Translations under genes and position numbers: made by a program
Origin: Bacteroidales bacterium
GTDB lineage: Bacteria; Bacteroidota; Bacteroidia; Bacteroidales; UBA932
DNA length: 54,497 bases
Assembly (NCBI GenBank): GCA_017519185.1
Contig: JAFWSX010000003.1
Coordinates: 1 to 54,497 of the forward strand
Reading direction: 5' to 3'
Notes under the pieces: model-generated
Told to the model about the DNA's origin: nothing
What the model saw: only the letters and a program-made list of their open reading frames with translations
The model's database searches: none
Shown here: in pieces, positions 43,205 through 52,768 of the stretch
Layout: each line of letters begins with the position of its first letter
Position numbering within the stretch: position 1 is the first letter of the stretch

Positions 43205-45097
43205 ATGAAACGAATCTTCTTGTCCCTCCTTCTGACTGCAGCCTGCCTGTCAATGTCAGCACAATCCATTGCCGGCAATCCCGATCTTTCTGACGACGAA
43301 ACATACGGATATCTGTATTGCCACGAATCTGCCCACGGCGGCTGGACTGCCTATGCAATGTCGCAGGACGGCATCCATTTTCACGATCTGCTGTGCGGTG
43401 ATTCGATTTTTCCCGGTGATGCCGTCGACATCGTCAAGGGGAACAGGCCTTTCGTGTGCAGGGCGCAGGAAGGCGGCTTCCTGATGGCAGCCCGTTCAGG
43501 AGATTCCAGCATCGATATCTTTCGAAGTGAAGACTTTCTGAAATGGACCCGTATCACTACTCTGAATATGCCGAAAGACAACCGTGTCGGAGATCCGGGA
43601 ATCATCTGGGATGACACTTATGGATCGAAAGGAGGCTATCTTGTGTATTTTCCTATGCTCAAATCTGCAAGGAGCTCCCATATGAGCCTGTTCGGAGTGC
43701 ACGCCAACCCGAATATGACGCGATGGACAAGGCCCCGGCCTCTTGCTGACTGGGGATTCGGCATAAAGGATGCAGGATTATATCCTGATTCTGAAGGGGG
43801 ATTCAGCATTTTATTCCAGGAAGAAGGAACAAACACTATTCTTTCGTCAAGGTCCAAATCGCTGAACGGTCCCTGGACTGCACCTGCAGATATAAGCCCA
43901 GAGAGCAATAAGGATGTAGAATGCCCATCTGCTTTCCGTCTCGTCGGAACGAAGGGCTGGCAGGTGGGATATGTACTCCCTGACGGTGGCCCTACAGACG
44001 GTTATCGCATCTGTACGGCCAGCGAGGACTTCTCCGAGATGAGGCGGCCGCAATTCCTTGAAGGAGTTTACGGACCTGGCAAGGGTACCTTCCTGCGCAT
44101 AAGCGAAACCGAGTACAAGCGGCTGCAGGAATGGAGTGACGCCGCCGAACCTGAGCATCTCGCTCCTTCGGTTCACAATCCTGTCTTCCCGGGCCTTCAC
44201 GCCGACCCCGAAGTGCTCTACAGCGAGCAGACCGGCAAATATTACATCTACCCTACAACCGACGGCGCTTTCGGCTGGCACAACCACGACTTCAAATGCT
44301 TCAGCTCCGATGACCTGGTGCACTGGAAGGACGAGGGCGTCATCCTCGACCTTCAGGACCTGGACTGGGGAAAGGAATATGCCTGGGCACCCTGCATCAT
44401 AGAGAAAAAGGTAGGTGACGGATACAAATACTACTATTATTTCGTCGCCAACAAGAGCGTCGGCGTTGCAGTTGCCGACCGGCCGGAAGGGCCTTACCGC
44501 GATGCCCTCGGTCACGCCCTGCTCTCCCAGGAGGAAATCGGTTCTCCCAACCAGGTCATCGACCCGGACGTCTTCCAGGACCCTGCCACAGGCAAGTATT
44601 ACCTCTACTGGGGCAATTCTTACCTCTGGATGGCAGAGCTCGCCGACGATATGATTTCCCTCGTCCCTGGCACGATGCGCGAACTCATCCCCCGCTCAAG
44701 GATCGGAGAGTTCCATTACCTGGAAGGGACTTACGTCTTCGAAAGGAACGGACTGTATTACTTTATGTGGTCGGAAAACATCACGCGTTCTGCACGCTAC
44801 TGCATCAGATACCTGATCTCGGAATCTCCTACCAAGTTCGTCCGCTACGGAAGGCCGGCAAGGGTCGAGGAGCAGATCATCCTGCAGCAGGACCCCTCGC
44901 TCCAGATTTTCGGCACCGGGCACAATTCAGTCCTGAACATACCCGGCACCGACGAATGGTATATGGTATATCACCGTTTCACCCGTCCGGAAGGCATCAA
45001 GATGGGATTGTCCGGAGGCTACAACCGTGAAATATGCATCGACCCGATGTATTTCAATCCTGACGGGACTATAATTCCCGTCAAGCCGACACTCTGA
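43205..45097 (+). CDS. two-part beta-propeller GH43-type hydrolase
   Basis: 630 residues with signal peptide (MKRIFLSLLLTAACLSMSA). Residues about 310-630 form a GH43 domain with general base Asp in FPGLHADPEVLY, Asp in VIDPDVF and catalytic Glu in YLEGTYVF. Residues about 20-300 look like a second, catalytically unassigned propeller (GYLYCHESAHGGWTAYAMSQDG; GDPGIIWDDTYGSKGGYLVYFP; IKDAGLYPD). Such enzymes act on arabinose- or xylose-containing glycans. Convergent with the alpha-2-macroglobulin gene, only 10 nt between stops. Confidence 0.85.
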   Translation: MKRIFLSLLLTAACLSMSAQSIAGNPDLSDDETYGYLYCHESAHGGWTAYAMSQDGIHFHDLLCGDSIFPGDAVDIVKGNRPFVCRAQEGGFLMAARSGDSSIDIFRSEDFLKWTRITTLNMPKDNRVGDPGIIWDDTYGSKGGYLVYFPMLKSARSSHMSLFGVHANPNMTRWTRPRPLADWGFGIKDAGLYPDSEGGFSILFQEEGTNTILSSRSKSLNGPWTAPADISPESNKDVECPSAFRLVGTKGWQVGYVLPDGGPTDGYRICTASEDFSEMRRPQFLEGVYGPGKGTFLRISETEYKRLQEWSDAAEPEHLAPSVHNPVFPGLHADPEVLYSEQTGKYYIYPTTDGAFGWHNHDFKCFSSDDLVHWKDEGVILDLQDLDWGKEYAWAPCIIEKKVGDGYKYYYYFVANKSVGVAVADRPEGPYRDALGHALLSQEEIGSPNQVIDPDVFQDPATGKYYLYWGNSYLWMAELADDMISLVPGTMRELIPRSRIGEFHYLEGTYVFERNGLYYFMWSENITRSARYCIRYLISESPTKFVRYGRPARVEEQIILQQDPSLQIFGTGHNSVLNIPGTDEWYMVYHRFTRPEGIKMGLSGGYNREICIDPMYFNPDGTIIPVKPTL

Positions 45098-45107
45098 TTC
45101 TTACCGG

Positions 45108-48100
45108 CTACTGGACCTCGCACCATCCTCCCGGGACAGATGCGCCGATTCTTTCGTCATACATCGCCTCGCAAACGGTAGACGGACGGTAGAAACGTCC
45201 CTTGTAGGTTGCCGTCATCCGTGTGGTGACAGTGACGCTTGTGCCACGTCTGAGATTGATGTAAGAGTATACGCGGTCATCCCTGAAGTCCTGATACATT
45301 GCATCGGTACGCTCAGCGTGGATTTCCCAGCCTGAAGGGAAGATCTGGGTCAGCGCAACGTTGGTATAGTCCGTAGTCGCACTCGTGTTGGTCACGGTTG
45401 CTGTTACGACGAAATCAGTACCCTGCGGCAGGGATGACGGATCGATCCTCGTACCGTCAGGCAGAGAGTATGTAACAGTCAGCTGCATTCCGTCGGCACG
45501 CGCAATCTCCTCTCCTTTCTCGGGAATACCGGTAGAACTCAGGACTACATATACGGGAGCCTTGGAATTGTTGGCCACTTCGACATCGAGCGACCTGCCG
45601 ACACCTGCATCAAGCGAGCCTTGTGCTATCGCCTTGGAGGTCTTGAGAGTCGTTCCGCCGAATGCCGTCCTGAAGTTCACGTTCAAGCCGTCGACGGAAT
45701 TGTTCTTCATATAGTCAGCCACGGCTCGCAGTGACCACGCAGTGCTCTGGGTGCTCATAAAATGATTACGGTCGTTGAGCCAGCCGGAAAGCCTGTCTAT
45801 GCACTGGAAGGCAGCAGCCTTTTCGCCAAGTGCTGTATAGACCATAGCTGCGATGGCCTGCTCGCGCTCCTCGCTGTCGTAATTGTCAGAGAAGGGGTTG
45901 TTGACCTCACTGCCGACTTTGGTATCCTGCAGTATCTTGCGAGCCACATCCTTCTTTCCGTCAAGGGCATAAGCACCTGAAAGCAGCATCTTGCAGGATT
46001 CCGGCAACTTGGCCAGATCCTCGCGGAGCCTGTTCATATCACCGCGGTCCGCAGAGCCTGCAAGTGCAAGGACATACAGTGCGTACGCACGAGATTCAGC
46101 ATTGTAGCTGCCGCTGGATGCCACAGTCCGCAGGAATGACAGATTTGATTTGCGCAATGCTGCAGGGACTGCATATCCGGCCTTCTGGGCCTCGATCATA
46201 AAGTGGGTAGCATAGACTGTAGCCCAGACATTCGCACCGGAATATGATGACGTTCCGGGCCAGGTAGTCATACCGCCAGATGAAATTGCGAAAGAACTGA
46301 GCCTGTTCAGGGCGGCTTTGACATTGTCTGCTGTCCTGTCTACATCCCTGCTCTCCAGATCTACCAGATCGCCAAGATAGAGCTGCGGGAATGCGGCTGA
46401 CACTGTCTGCTCAAGACAGCCGTGAGGATAGGTCGTCAGGTATGAAAGGCGGTAATCCAGGTCGACGGGAGGTATCGTAGATGCCTCTACAGCGACAAAG
46501 CTGGTACCGGGACGTCCGGCGAGGGTGAAAGGTATCTTGACGGTCTTTCCGCCTTCAACAAGCTTCACCGTAGAATTGGTAGTCATCGGGTTGGGGTCGC
46601 GGACATCTATCTCTAGGTCTTCAGCAGAGCTGTCTCCCGCGCCTTTCGCCACAGTGTGGATCTTGCCGATGCCGGTGGCCGCATCTGCCTTAAGGGTGAA
46701 GTAGGCAAGCGCTTCTCCGGCCTTGGGCAGGTTGACAGTAGCAGTATTGCTGCCGGTGACTGAGAGTGCGCCTTCTGCCTTGAGCTCTACCGTCACTGAG
46801 CCCACGCCATCTTTGTTGGCAAAGACAGTTACGGGAAGTACAACTTCTTCCTCTGTGCCGAGTACCCTCGGCAGGGTGGCCTTGACCATCACGGGTTTTG
46901 TCACCAGAACGCTCTTGTCTGCAGATCCCATTGCGGCTCCGTCAGTAGCGATGACCATCACGCGCATATTGCCGATATACTGCGGCAGTTTAACCGTATG
47001 CTTACCTGTGCCCTTGACCTTCACTGAGAAAGGACCGATAAAGAGAGATACCGGTTTGAAGCGGTCTGCCTTGCTGTTGGGTGTGATGGCTACGTCTCCT
47101 TCAGCGTCACCGCCGATTGCGAATAGCTGCTCCATACGGGCGCCATATGCTCCGAGAATCAGATCGTAGAGGTCCCAGGTGCGAACTCCCAATGCTTCAG
47201 TAGCATAGAAACTCTTCCAGGGGTCGGGAGTCTTGAAGCGTGTGAGGCTCAGAAGGCCCTCATCTACCAGTGCCACGACGTAGCTCATCGGCCTGCCGTC
47301 TTTCTCTTTCACGGTGAAGGAAACTTCCTTCTCAGGCTGGACTTCGGCAGCGATGTCAATGACCGGATTGAGATGGGTAGCCGGCTCCTCCACGAGGATG
47401 CGCTGCACTCCGAAAAGACGGATAGGTGCGTCATTCTCTGTATTGTTGTATGGTTGGATAAGAGTGACGGTTGCATAGACGTTCGGTGCCATTCCAGCTT
47501 CGATAGGAATGGAGATATCGGTCTTTTCGCCCTTGCATTCAACCCAGAAGCTCTTCAGGACACGCTGGCCTTTCTCTATTGACACAAGTGCACGGGCTCC
47601 GCTGGCAGAAGGGATGCTCAACTGCGCGGTCTCGCCGACGTTGAAACGGTCTTTGTTGATAGACATTGCAAGACGGATTGCGGCATCAGAGCTTCCAGTG
47701 CCGGCCGACTCATAGCTGTTGCGTACCATTGTCACGGCCGATGTCGCGTGTCCGCCCTTGGTATCGGTAACCCTGAAGAACCAGAAGCCGCTGTCCTCGC
47801 CGGTGAAGTCCATCCTGAACTCTCCGGTTCCGCCAGCCAGCGTTACTGAAAACTCATTGCTCGGCTGATTGTATGAATCCTTGGCATAAGAAGCCAGACC
47901 GTCGGAAGAAGAGCTCCACCACCAGCTCCAGCCCATCTTGTAGACTTCCACGTTTACCTTGACGTTTCCTTTGACAGGATTTCCCTTGCCATCGACAGCA
48001 ACGAGACGGAAAGTGTGGCTGCGGGCCTTGTCGAGGTAGCTGTCACCCCATTCGTCCTCCGTCTCCGGTACGTTCAGTCCGATATAAGTGTCGAAGGGTG

Positions 48101-50438
48101 AAAGCGTCGTGGTGTAACGGTCGATGCTGAAATCTCCGCTCTTTTCGAACACGCGGGAGGTGAAGGTGGCAGTTATCATACCCGGCACGTCATCGTCGGC
48201 AATGAGAGCCGTATGGAACGAAGTGTGGCCGGTGTCGTTGGTCTTTCCTTTGAAGATTTCCATCTCCTGCGCAGAGAAGCTGCGTGAGCGGTCTTCAAAT
48301 ACATAATCCTTATAGCTGTCAAAGGCTGTCTTGCCTCTGCTGAAGGCGACATCCACGCGGGTTTCCAGATCTACGGCAGGATGGCCGACGAGCCAGCGGG
48401 CATCGATGTCACCGCGGATGTCCTTGCCTTCAAGTACAGGCTTGTCGTTTAGTTTCAGATCTATGACGATATTGTTGGGCTTCACTGTCTCGATCTTGAC
48501 CGTCTTGTACCAGGTGATGCCACCGGCTGTCACGGCTGCCTCCCAGTTGCCAGTAGGTGCGTCTTCGGGCGTCGTAAAAGTAAAGCTGTACATTCCGCTG
48601 TATCCGGTGTTGTTCACCAGGGTGCTGATCACCTGACCCTGGGGGTTGCTGAGAGTTGCTGTCACAGGATGTCCTGCAGGGAGCACACCGTCATCCAGCA
48701 TAGAGATGAACGTCAGGTGGATGTCGTCACCGGGACGCCATACACCGCGCTCTCCGAATATGTAACCTTTCTGTCCCTTGCGGGAAGCGTTGCCGTCCAC
48801 ATCGAAGCCGCTCATTGAAATAGAACTTCCTGCAGCCATCGAGAGATAGCTCTTGTCCTCGCCCTTGGTGATCACTGCAGTCTGCACCTGGTCGTCCTTG
48901 ACTGAGCAGGTGAAACGCCCGCCGTTGCCGGTCGTACCCTCTCCTATCACCTGGTTGACTGAGTTGTAGAGTGTCACTTTAGCGCCTGAGACCGGCTGTG
49001 CTGTGCGTATGTCAGTCACGAATACCGTGTATTCTCCCTTGTCGGAGCCTTTGCCTATGACTGAAAGGTCGGAAACAAGCAGATTGCGCACACGGTTGGA
49101 ATAGTCATCGTAGCTTCCGAAATAGTAATCGCTCTCGTAGTGGTCTTCTCCGAACTCCTTGAGAGGATCCACACCACGTATTTCAAGCTTGTAAATCGCA
49201 CCCCGCTGTACCCTCATCAGGTCTGCCACGTGCAGGCCGTAGGTGCTGAGATTGCGCAGACGTGCCGAATTTGCCTCGCCGAGGACAAGGGTGGTGTCCA
49301 GTATCACTCGTGCGACATTGTCGGTGTAGCTCCAGGCATCGCCAAGTTTGTTGCCCTGCAGGAACTGCAGCACGTTATTTTCGTAGATCTGTTTTACACG
49401 GACCCTTACCTTGCTGTAATTGATAGCCTGGAAAGGTATGTTCATATCGCCTGAAGAAGGAACAACCACACCCTTTGACAGGAATTTCACCATTGGCTCG
49501 CCGCTCGGGATCTCGAGCCAGCTCTCGAAGTCTGCATCCAGCTTGCTGCCTTTTTCGCTGCGGATGCCTTTGCTCACGGAAATGAACTGACGGTCTTCAG
49601 CCTGGATGGCGGGAATGACCGTGAGGACATTCTCAACTGCTATGAAGGAAAGGCGGCCGGCTCCGGGCATAGACACCAGACTGCTGAAATCCTGCTTTGT
49701 ATCCAGAGAAGCGGAGAAAGCGATCTCCACACTATATGGCTCTGCCTTGACCTCACAGTCCACTACTTCGAAGACACCCTTGACTGGGACGGCGAAACTG
49801 CGCGAACCTTCTGCAGCATATTTGGGCCAGCTATGGACCAGTTCTACCTTGCCTTTCCTGTCTGTGGCCTGAATGTCACCGACAGTCACCGTGTGGGTCC
49901 GTCCGTCTTCTGAATGCACCCAGGTCAGCTGGGCGGCGGCACCCTTCACTGAGAATCCGTTCTCGAGGTACTTGCCGTCAAGGGCTTCAGGTGAAGATAT
50001 TTCAAGGTCGACGTGATAGCGGTCCTCGATGCCTGAATAGCAGGTCAGCTTGCTGTAATCAAACAGGAGCACCGGAGCGAGAGTCTTCACTTCGAAACTC
50101 TTCCTGCCTGCAGGCGTACCCGCGATGGCTCCGAAATCCGCTGTCACCTTGTATGTGGTATTGTATTCCAAAGGCTGGACGGGAACGATGCAGAGTGTCT
50201 GATTGTCAACGATCTGGACATTGAAGTCTACCTTTGGCGAGATGGAGATTGCCTTCTTGGCCGCCTGTATGGTCTGGTCGCTGTCTTTCAGGACATATGC
50301 ATCAAACAGACGTACGGTCACGGGATCGTCTACACGTATCTCCTTCGAGATGTCTGCGACACAATCAGCTTTGCTGCCGCAGGACACAAGTATTACTGAT
50401 GCCACAACAAGACTCAGTGCAACGAAAATCTTTTTCAT
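45108..50438 (-). CDS. bacterial alpha-2-macroglobulin lipoprotein
   Basis: About 1776 residues. The lipoprotein signal (MKKIFVALSLVVASVILVSCGS) puts it in the envelope. MG-domain regions include the macroglobulin segment GYIFGERGVWRPGDDIHLTFISML and a bait-like region. The thioester motif GCLEQ is intact, with Cys near residue 1341, in the TED helical domain (YPHGCLEQTVSAAFPQLYL). The family traps proteases covalently to protect the periplasm. Start at ATG 50438 from the signal peptide; the frame is open to 50510. Divergent from pbpC, the classical partner of yfhM-type macroglobulins. Confidence 0.93.
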   Translation of the reverse strand: MKKIFVALSLVVASVILVSCGSKADCVADISKEIRVDDPVTVRLFDAYVLKDSDQTIQAAKKAISISPKVDFNVQIVDNQTLCIVPVQPLEYNTTYKVTADFGAIAGTPAGRKSFEVKTLAPVLLFDYSKLTCYSGIEDRYHVDLEISSPEALDGKYLENGFSVKGAAAQLTWVHSEDGRTHTVTVGDIQATDRKGKVELVHSWPKYAAEGSRSFAVPVKGVFEVVDCEVKAEPYSVEIAFSASLDTKQDFSSLVSMPGAGRLSFIAVENVLTVIPAIQAEDRQFISVSKGIRSEKGSKLDADFESWLEIPSGEPMVKFLSKGVVVPSSGDMNIPFQAINYSKVRVRVKQIYENNVLQFLQGNKLGDAWSYTDNVARVILDTTLVLGEANSARLRNLSTYGLHVADLMRVQRGAIYKLEIRGVDPLKEFGEDHYESDYYFGSYDDYSNRVRNLLVSDLSVIGKGSDKGEYTVFVTDIRTAQPVSGAKVTLYNSVNQVIGEGTTGNGGRFTCSVKDDQVQTAVITKGEDKSYLSMAAGSSISMSGFDVDGNASRKGQKGYIFGERGVWRPGDDIHLTFISMLDDGVLPAGHPVTATLSNPQGQVISTLVNNTGYSGMYSFTFTTPEDAPTGNWEAAVTAGGITWYKTVKIETVKPNNIVIDLKLNDKPVLEGKDIRGDIDARWLVGHPAVDLETRVDVAFSRGKTAFDSYKDYVFEDRSRSFSAQEMEIFKGKTNDTGHTSFHTALIADDDVPGMITATFTSRVFEKSGDFSIDRYTTTLSPFDTYIGLNVPETEDEWGDSYLDKARSHTFRLVAVDGKGNPVKGNVKVNVEVYKMGWSWWWSSSSDGLASYAKDSYNQPSNEFSVTLAGGTGEFRMDFTGEDSGFWFFRVTDTKGGHATSAVTMVRNSYESAGTGSSDAAIRLAMSINKDRFNVGETAQLSIPSASGARALVSIEKGQRVLKSFWVECKGEKTDISIPIEAGMAPNVYATVTLIQPYNNTENDAPIRLFGVQRILVEEPATHLNPVIDIAAEVQPEKEVSFTVKEKDGRPMSYVVALVDEGLLSLTRFKTPDPWKSFYATEALGVRTWDLYDLILGAYGARMEQLFAIGGDAEGDVAITPNSKADRFKPVSLFIGPFSVKVKGTGKHTVKLPQYIGNMRVMVIATDGAAMGSADKSVLVTKPVMVKATLPRVLGTEEEVVLPVTVFANKDGVGSVTVELKAEGALSVTGSNTATVNLPKAGEALAYFTLKADAATGIGKIHTVAKGAGDSSAEDLEIDVRDPNPMTTNSTVKLVEGGKTVKIPFTLAGRPGTSFVAVEASTIPPVDLDYRLSYLTTYPHGCLEQTVSAAFPQLYLGDLVDLESRDVDRTADNVKAALNRLSSFAISSGGMTTWPGTSSYSGANVWATVYATHFMIEAQKAGYAVPAALRKSNLSFLRTVASSGSYNAESRAYALYVLALAGSADRGDMNRLREDLAKLPESCKMLLSGAYALDGKKDVARKILQDTKVGSEVNNPFSDNYDSEEREQAIAAMVYTALGEKAAAFQCIDRLSGWLNDRNHFMSTQSTAWSLRAVADYMKNNSVDGLNVNFRTAFGGTTLKTSKAIAQGSLDAGVGRSLDVEVANNSKAPVYVVLSSTGIPEKGEEIARADGMQLTVTYSLPDGTRIDPSSLPQGTDFVVTATVTNTSATTDYTNVALTQIFPSGWEIHAERTDAMYQDFRDDRVYSYINLRRGTSVTVTTRMTATYKGRFYRPSTVCEAMYDERIGASVPGGWCEVQ

Positions 50439-50458
50439 ATCGACTATATATTTTTGGC

Positions 50459-50466
50459 TAATTTTG
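50459..50466 (+). promoter_or_regulatory. -7 promoter element of pbpC
   Basis: TAATTTTG matches TAnnTTTG, about 30 nt before the TTG start at 50497. Confidence 0.5.
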
Positions 50467-50496
50467 TTTAGGCATACTAATGTAACGAAAATTTCA

Positions 50497-52767
50497 TTGT
50501 CATTGCGCAAGAATATTCACATACTGATCGGCATAGTGGCGGCAGTAGCTTTGCTGGCGCTGGCGCTTCGGCCACGGCCGCTTTTCGACAATCCGGTCAG
50601 CGCAGTTCTGGAGAGCAGCGACGGACGTCTGCTGAGCGCACGCATCGCCGCCGACGGGCAGTGGAGGTTCCCTGCAGCCGACACAGTTCCCGAGAAATTC
50701 GCACGCGCAATAGTACGGTTTGAAGACAAACGATTCTGGCGCCATCCGGGAGTCGACCCTCTGGCTCTGGCAAGGGCGCTGAGGCTCAATCTCAGCAGCG
50801 GCGAAGTCCGCAGCGGCGGAAGCACCATCACGATGCAGACAATCAGGCTGAGCCGCGGCAATCCGCCCCGCACCATAGTCGAGAAGCTGTGGGAGATGGT
50901 TCTTGCGCTCAGGCTGGAACTCTATACCAGCAAGAAGGATATCCTCGCGATGTATGCCTCAAATGCGCCGTTCGGAGGAAATGTCGTCGGAATCGAGGCT
51001 GCCGCCTGGCGTTACTTCGGGATGCCGGCGGACCAGCTTTCCTGGGCCGAGAGCGCTACTCTGGCCGTGCTTCCGAACGCACCGGCAATGATCCATCCCG
51101 GCAGAAGCCGAGACGCACTGCTTGCCAAACGGAACTTCCTGCTCGACCAGCTGTGCGCCTCAGGGGACATCGATTCCCTCTCCTGCGAACTGGCCAAGGA
51201 CGAGCCTCTGCCCGACAAGCCCCATCCCCTTCCGGAACTGGCCTACCACTATCTCGAGACACAGCGTAAGGCGCTCGGAGACACTCGTATAGAGAGCAAT
51301 ATCGATTTTTCACTGCAGCAGCGTGCCGAAGCAGTGCTGCACCGCCACGGTGAGGTATTCGCCACCAACGAAGTGTTTAATGCCGCCGCAGTAATCCTGG
51401 ATGTGCACAGCGGCGAACCCATTGCCTACTGCGGCAACATCGGTCACGAATCGGGAATCCACGGTGACAACGTAGACGTGGTGCAGGCATCCCGCAGCAG
51501 CGGCAGCACCCTCAAGCCACTGCTCTACGGTGCGATGCTCGACGAAGGGCTGATTCTGCCGCAGATGCTGGTTTCGGACATCCCCTTTCACTATAAAGAT
51601 TTCTCGCCCAGCAACTTCAACCATACTTTCGACGGAGCGGTGCCGGCAGCGGATGTGATAAGGCGCTCTCTCAACGTTCCTTCTGTCCGTATGCTGCACG
51701 AATACGGTGTAGAGAAGTTCATACGGTTGCTCCAGCAGGCAGGTTTCACCACAATCACCCGCGGAGCGGACACCTATGGCCTGTCCCTCATCCTGGGTGG
51801 AGCCGAGATCAAGCTATGGGATCTTGCCACGGCCTATGCCAGGATGGCCAATGCGCTGCAGGACACAAAAGCAGCGAAGGCCAGTCCTCTCTCACGCGGG
51901 GCGGTCTGGTGCACATTCGACACCCTGACCGAAGTCAACCGCCCGGAAGAGGAAGGCGACTGGCACACCTTCCACGCAAGTCGCCAGATTGCCTGGAAGA
52001 CCGGCACGAGCTATGGCAACCGTGATGCCTGGGCAGTCGGAGCAACTCCCGACTATGTGGTGGCGGTATGGGTGGGCAACTGCAACGGAGAAGGCCGTCC
52101 CCTGCTCACTGGAGTCGGTTATGCGGCTCCCCTGATGTTCGACCTTTTCGGCCTGCTGCCGTCCACTGGCTGGTTCGAGCAGCCTGACGATTCGCTGGAA
52201 GAAATAATATGCTGCAGCAAGAGCGGCCATCCGGCATCAGACCTCTGCGAGGCCGACGGCACAGTGGCAGTCCTGGTTCCTAATGCTCCACAGAGGCCCG
52301 TTCCCTGCCCTTATCACAAACTTGTCCATCTCAGTCCTGACGGAAAATATCAGGTAGACAGCGACTGCTGGCCGGTATCCGAAATACAGAATGTATCCCG
52401 CTTCGTGCTGTCACCGGCCCAGGAATGGTACTATATGAAGAGCCACAGCGACTACCATCCCCTTCCGCCCTACCACCCGAATTATACAGGTTCAAGGGCT
52501 TCAGGAGTCATAGAGATCATCTATCCGCAGGAAGGTATGCAAGTAGCCGCACCGGTAGCGCTTGATGCCCGCAGCCAGGGCATAGTCTGCTCGGCAGCCC
52601 ACAGCGACCCGCAGGCCACCATCTACTGGCATCTCGACGGCACGTATCTGGGCGAAACATCCCACGGCGAGCACAAGCTCAAGATCATCCCCGAGCACGG
52701 TCCCCACACCCTCACCCTCATCGACGCCAACGGCCACTCCGCCAGTGTAAGGTTCAACGCGATGTAG
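50497..52767 (+). CDS. pbpC: penicillin-binding protein 1C
   Basis: About 756 residues. One N-terminal membrane anchor (ILIGIVAAVALLALAL), then the GT51 glycosyltransferase domain (RFEDKRFWRHPGVDP with catalytic Glu; GGSTITMQ), then the transpeptidase domain with SSGSTLKP (SxxK serine), RSLNVPSV and the KTG motif in WKTGTS. The C-terminal Ig-like domain is as in BiPBP_C. No ATG exists in frame between the divergent gene and the membrane segment, so a TTG at 50497 (or 50503) is the likely start. Pairs with alpha-2-macroglobulin: PBP1C is proposed to repair the wall when macroglobulin traps invading proteases. Its stop is 1 nt from that of the convergent esterase. Confidence 0.92.
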   Translation: MSLRKNIHILIGIVAAVALLALALRPRPLFDNPVSAVLESSDGRLLSARIAADGQWRFPAADTVPEKFARAIVRFEDKRFWRHPGVDPLALARALRLNLSSGEVRSGGSTITMQTIRLSRGNPPRTIVEKLWEMVLALRLELYTSKKDILAMYASNAPFGGNVVGIEAAAWRYFGMPADQLSWAESATLAVLPNAPAMIHPGRSRDALLAKRNFLLDQLCASGDIDSLSCELAKDEPLPDKPHPLPELAYHYLETQRKALGDTRIESNIDFSLQQRAEAVLHRHGEVFATNEVFNAAAVILDVHSGEPIAYCGNIGHESGIHGDNVDVVQASRSSGSTLKPLLYGAMLDEGLILPQMLVSDIPFHYKDFSPSNFNHTFDGAVPAADVIRRSLNVPSVRMLHEYGVEKFIRLLQQAGFTTITRGADTYGLSLILGGAEIKLWDLATAYARMANALQDTKAAKASPLSRGAVWCTFDTLTEVNRPEEEGDWHTFHASRQIAWKTGTSYGNRDAWAVGATPDYVVAVWVGNCNGEGRPLLTGVGYAAPLMFDLFGLLPSTGWFEQPDDSLEEIICCSKSGHPASDLCEADGTVAVLVPNAPQRPVPCPYHKLVHLSPDGKYQVDSDCWPVSEIQNVSRFVLSPAQEWYYMKSHSDYHPLPPYHPNYTGSRASGVIEIIYPQEGMQVAAPVALDARSQGIVCSAAHSDPQATIYWHLDGTYLGETSHGEHKLKIIPEHGPHTLTLIDANGHSASVRFNAM

Positions 52768-52768
52768 A

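Noticed and set aside
36771-45097. Polysaccharide utilisation locus
   Set aside because: Several glycoside hydrolases are clustered, but there is no SusC/SusD pair, ECF sigma/anti-sigma or hybrid two-component regulator.
50203-50496. Upstream extension of pbpC
   Set aside because: It runs antisense through the macroglobulin signal peptide and across the promoter region; PBP homology begins after 50500.
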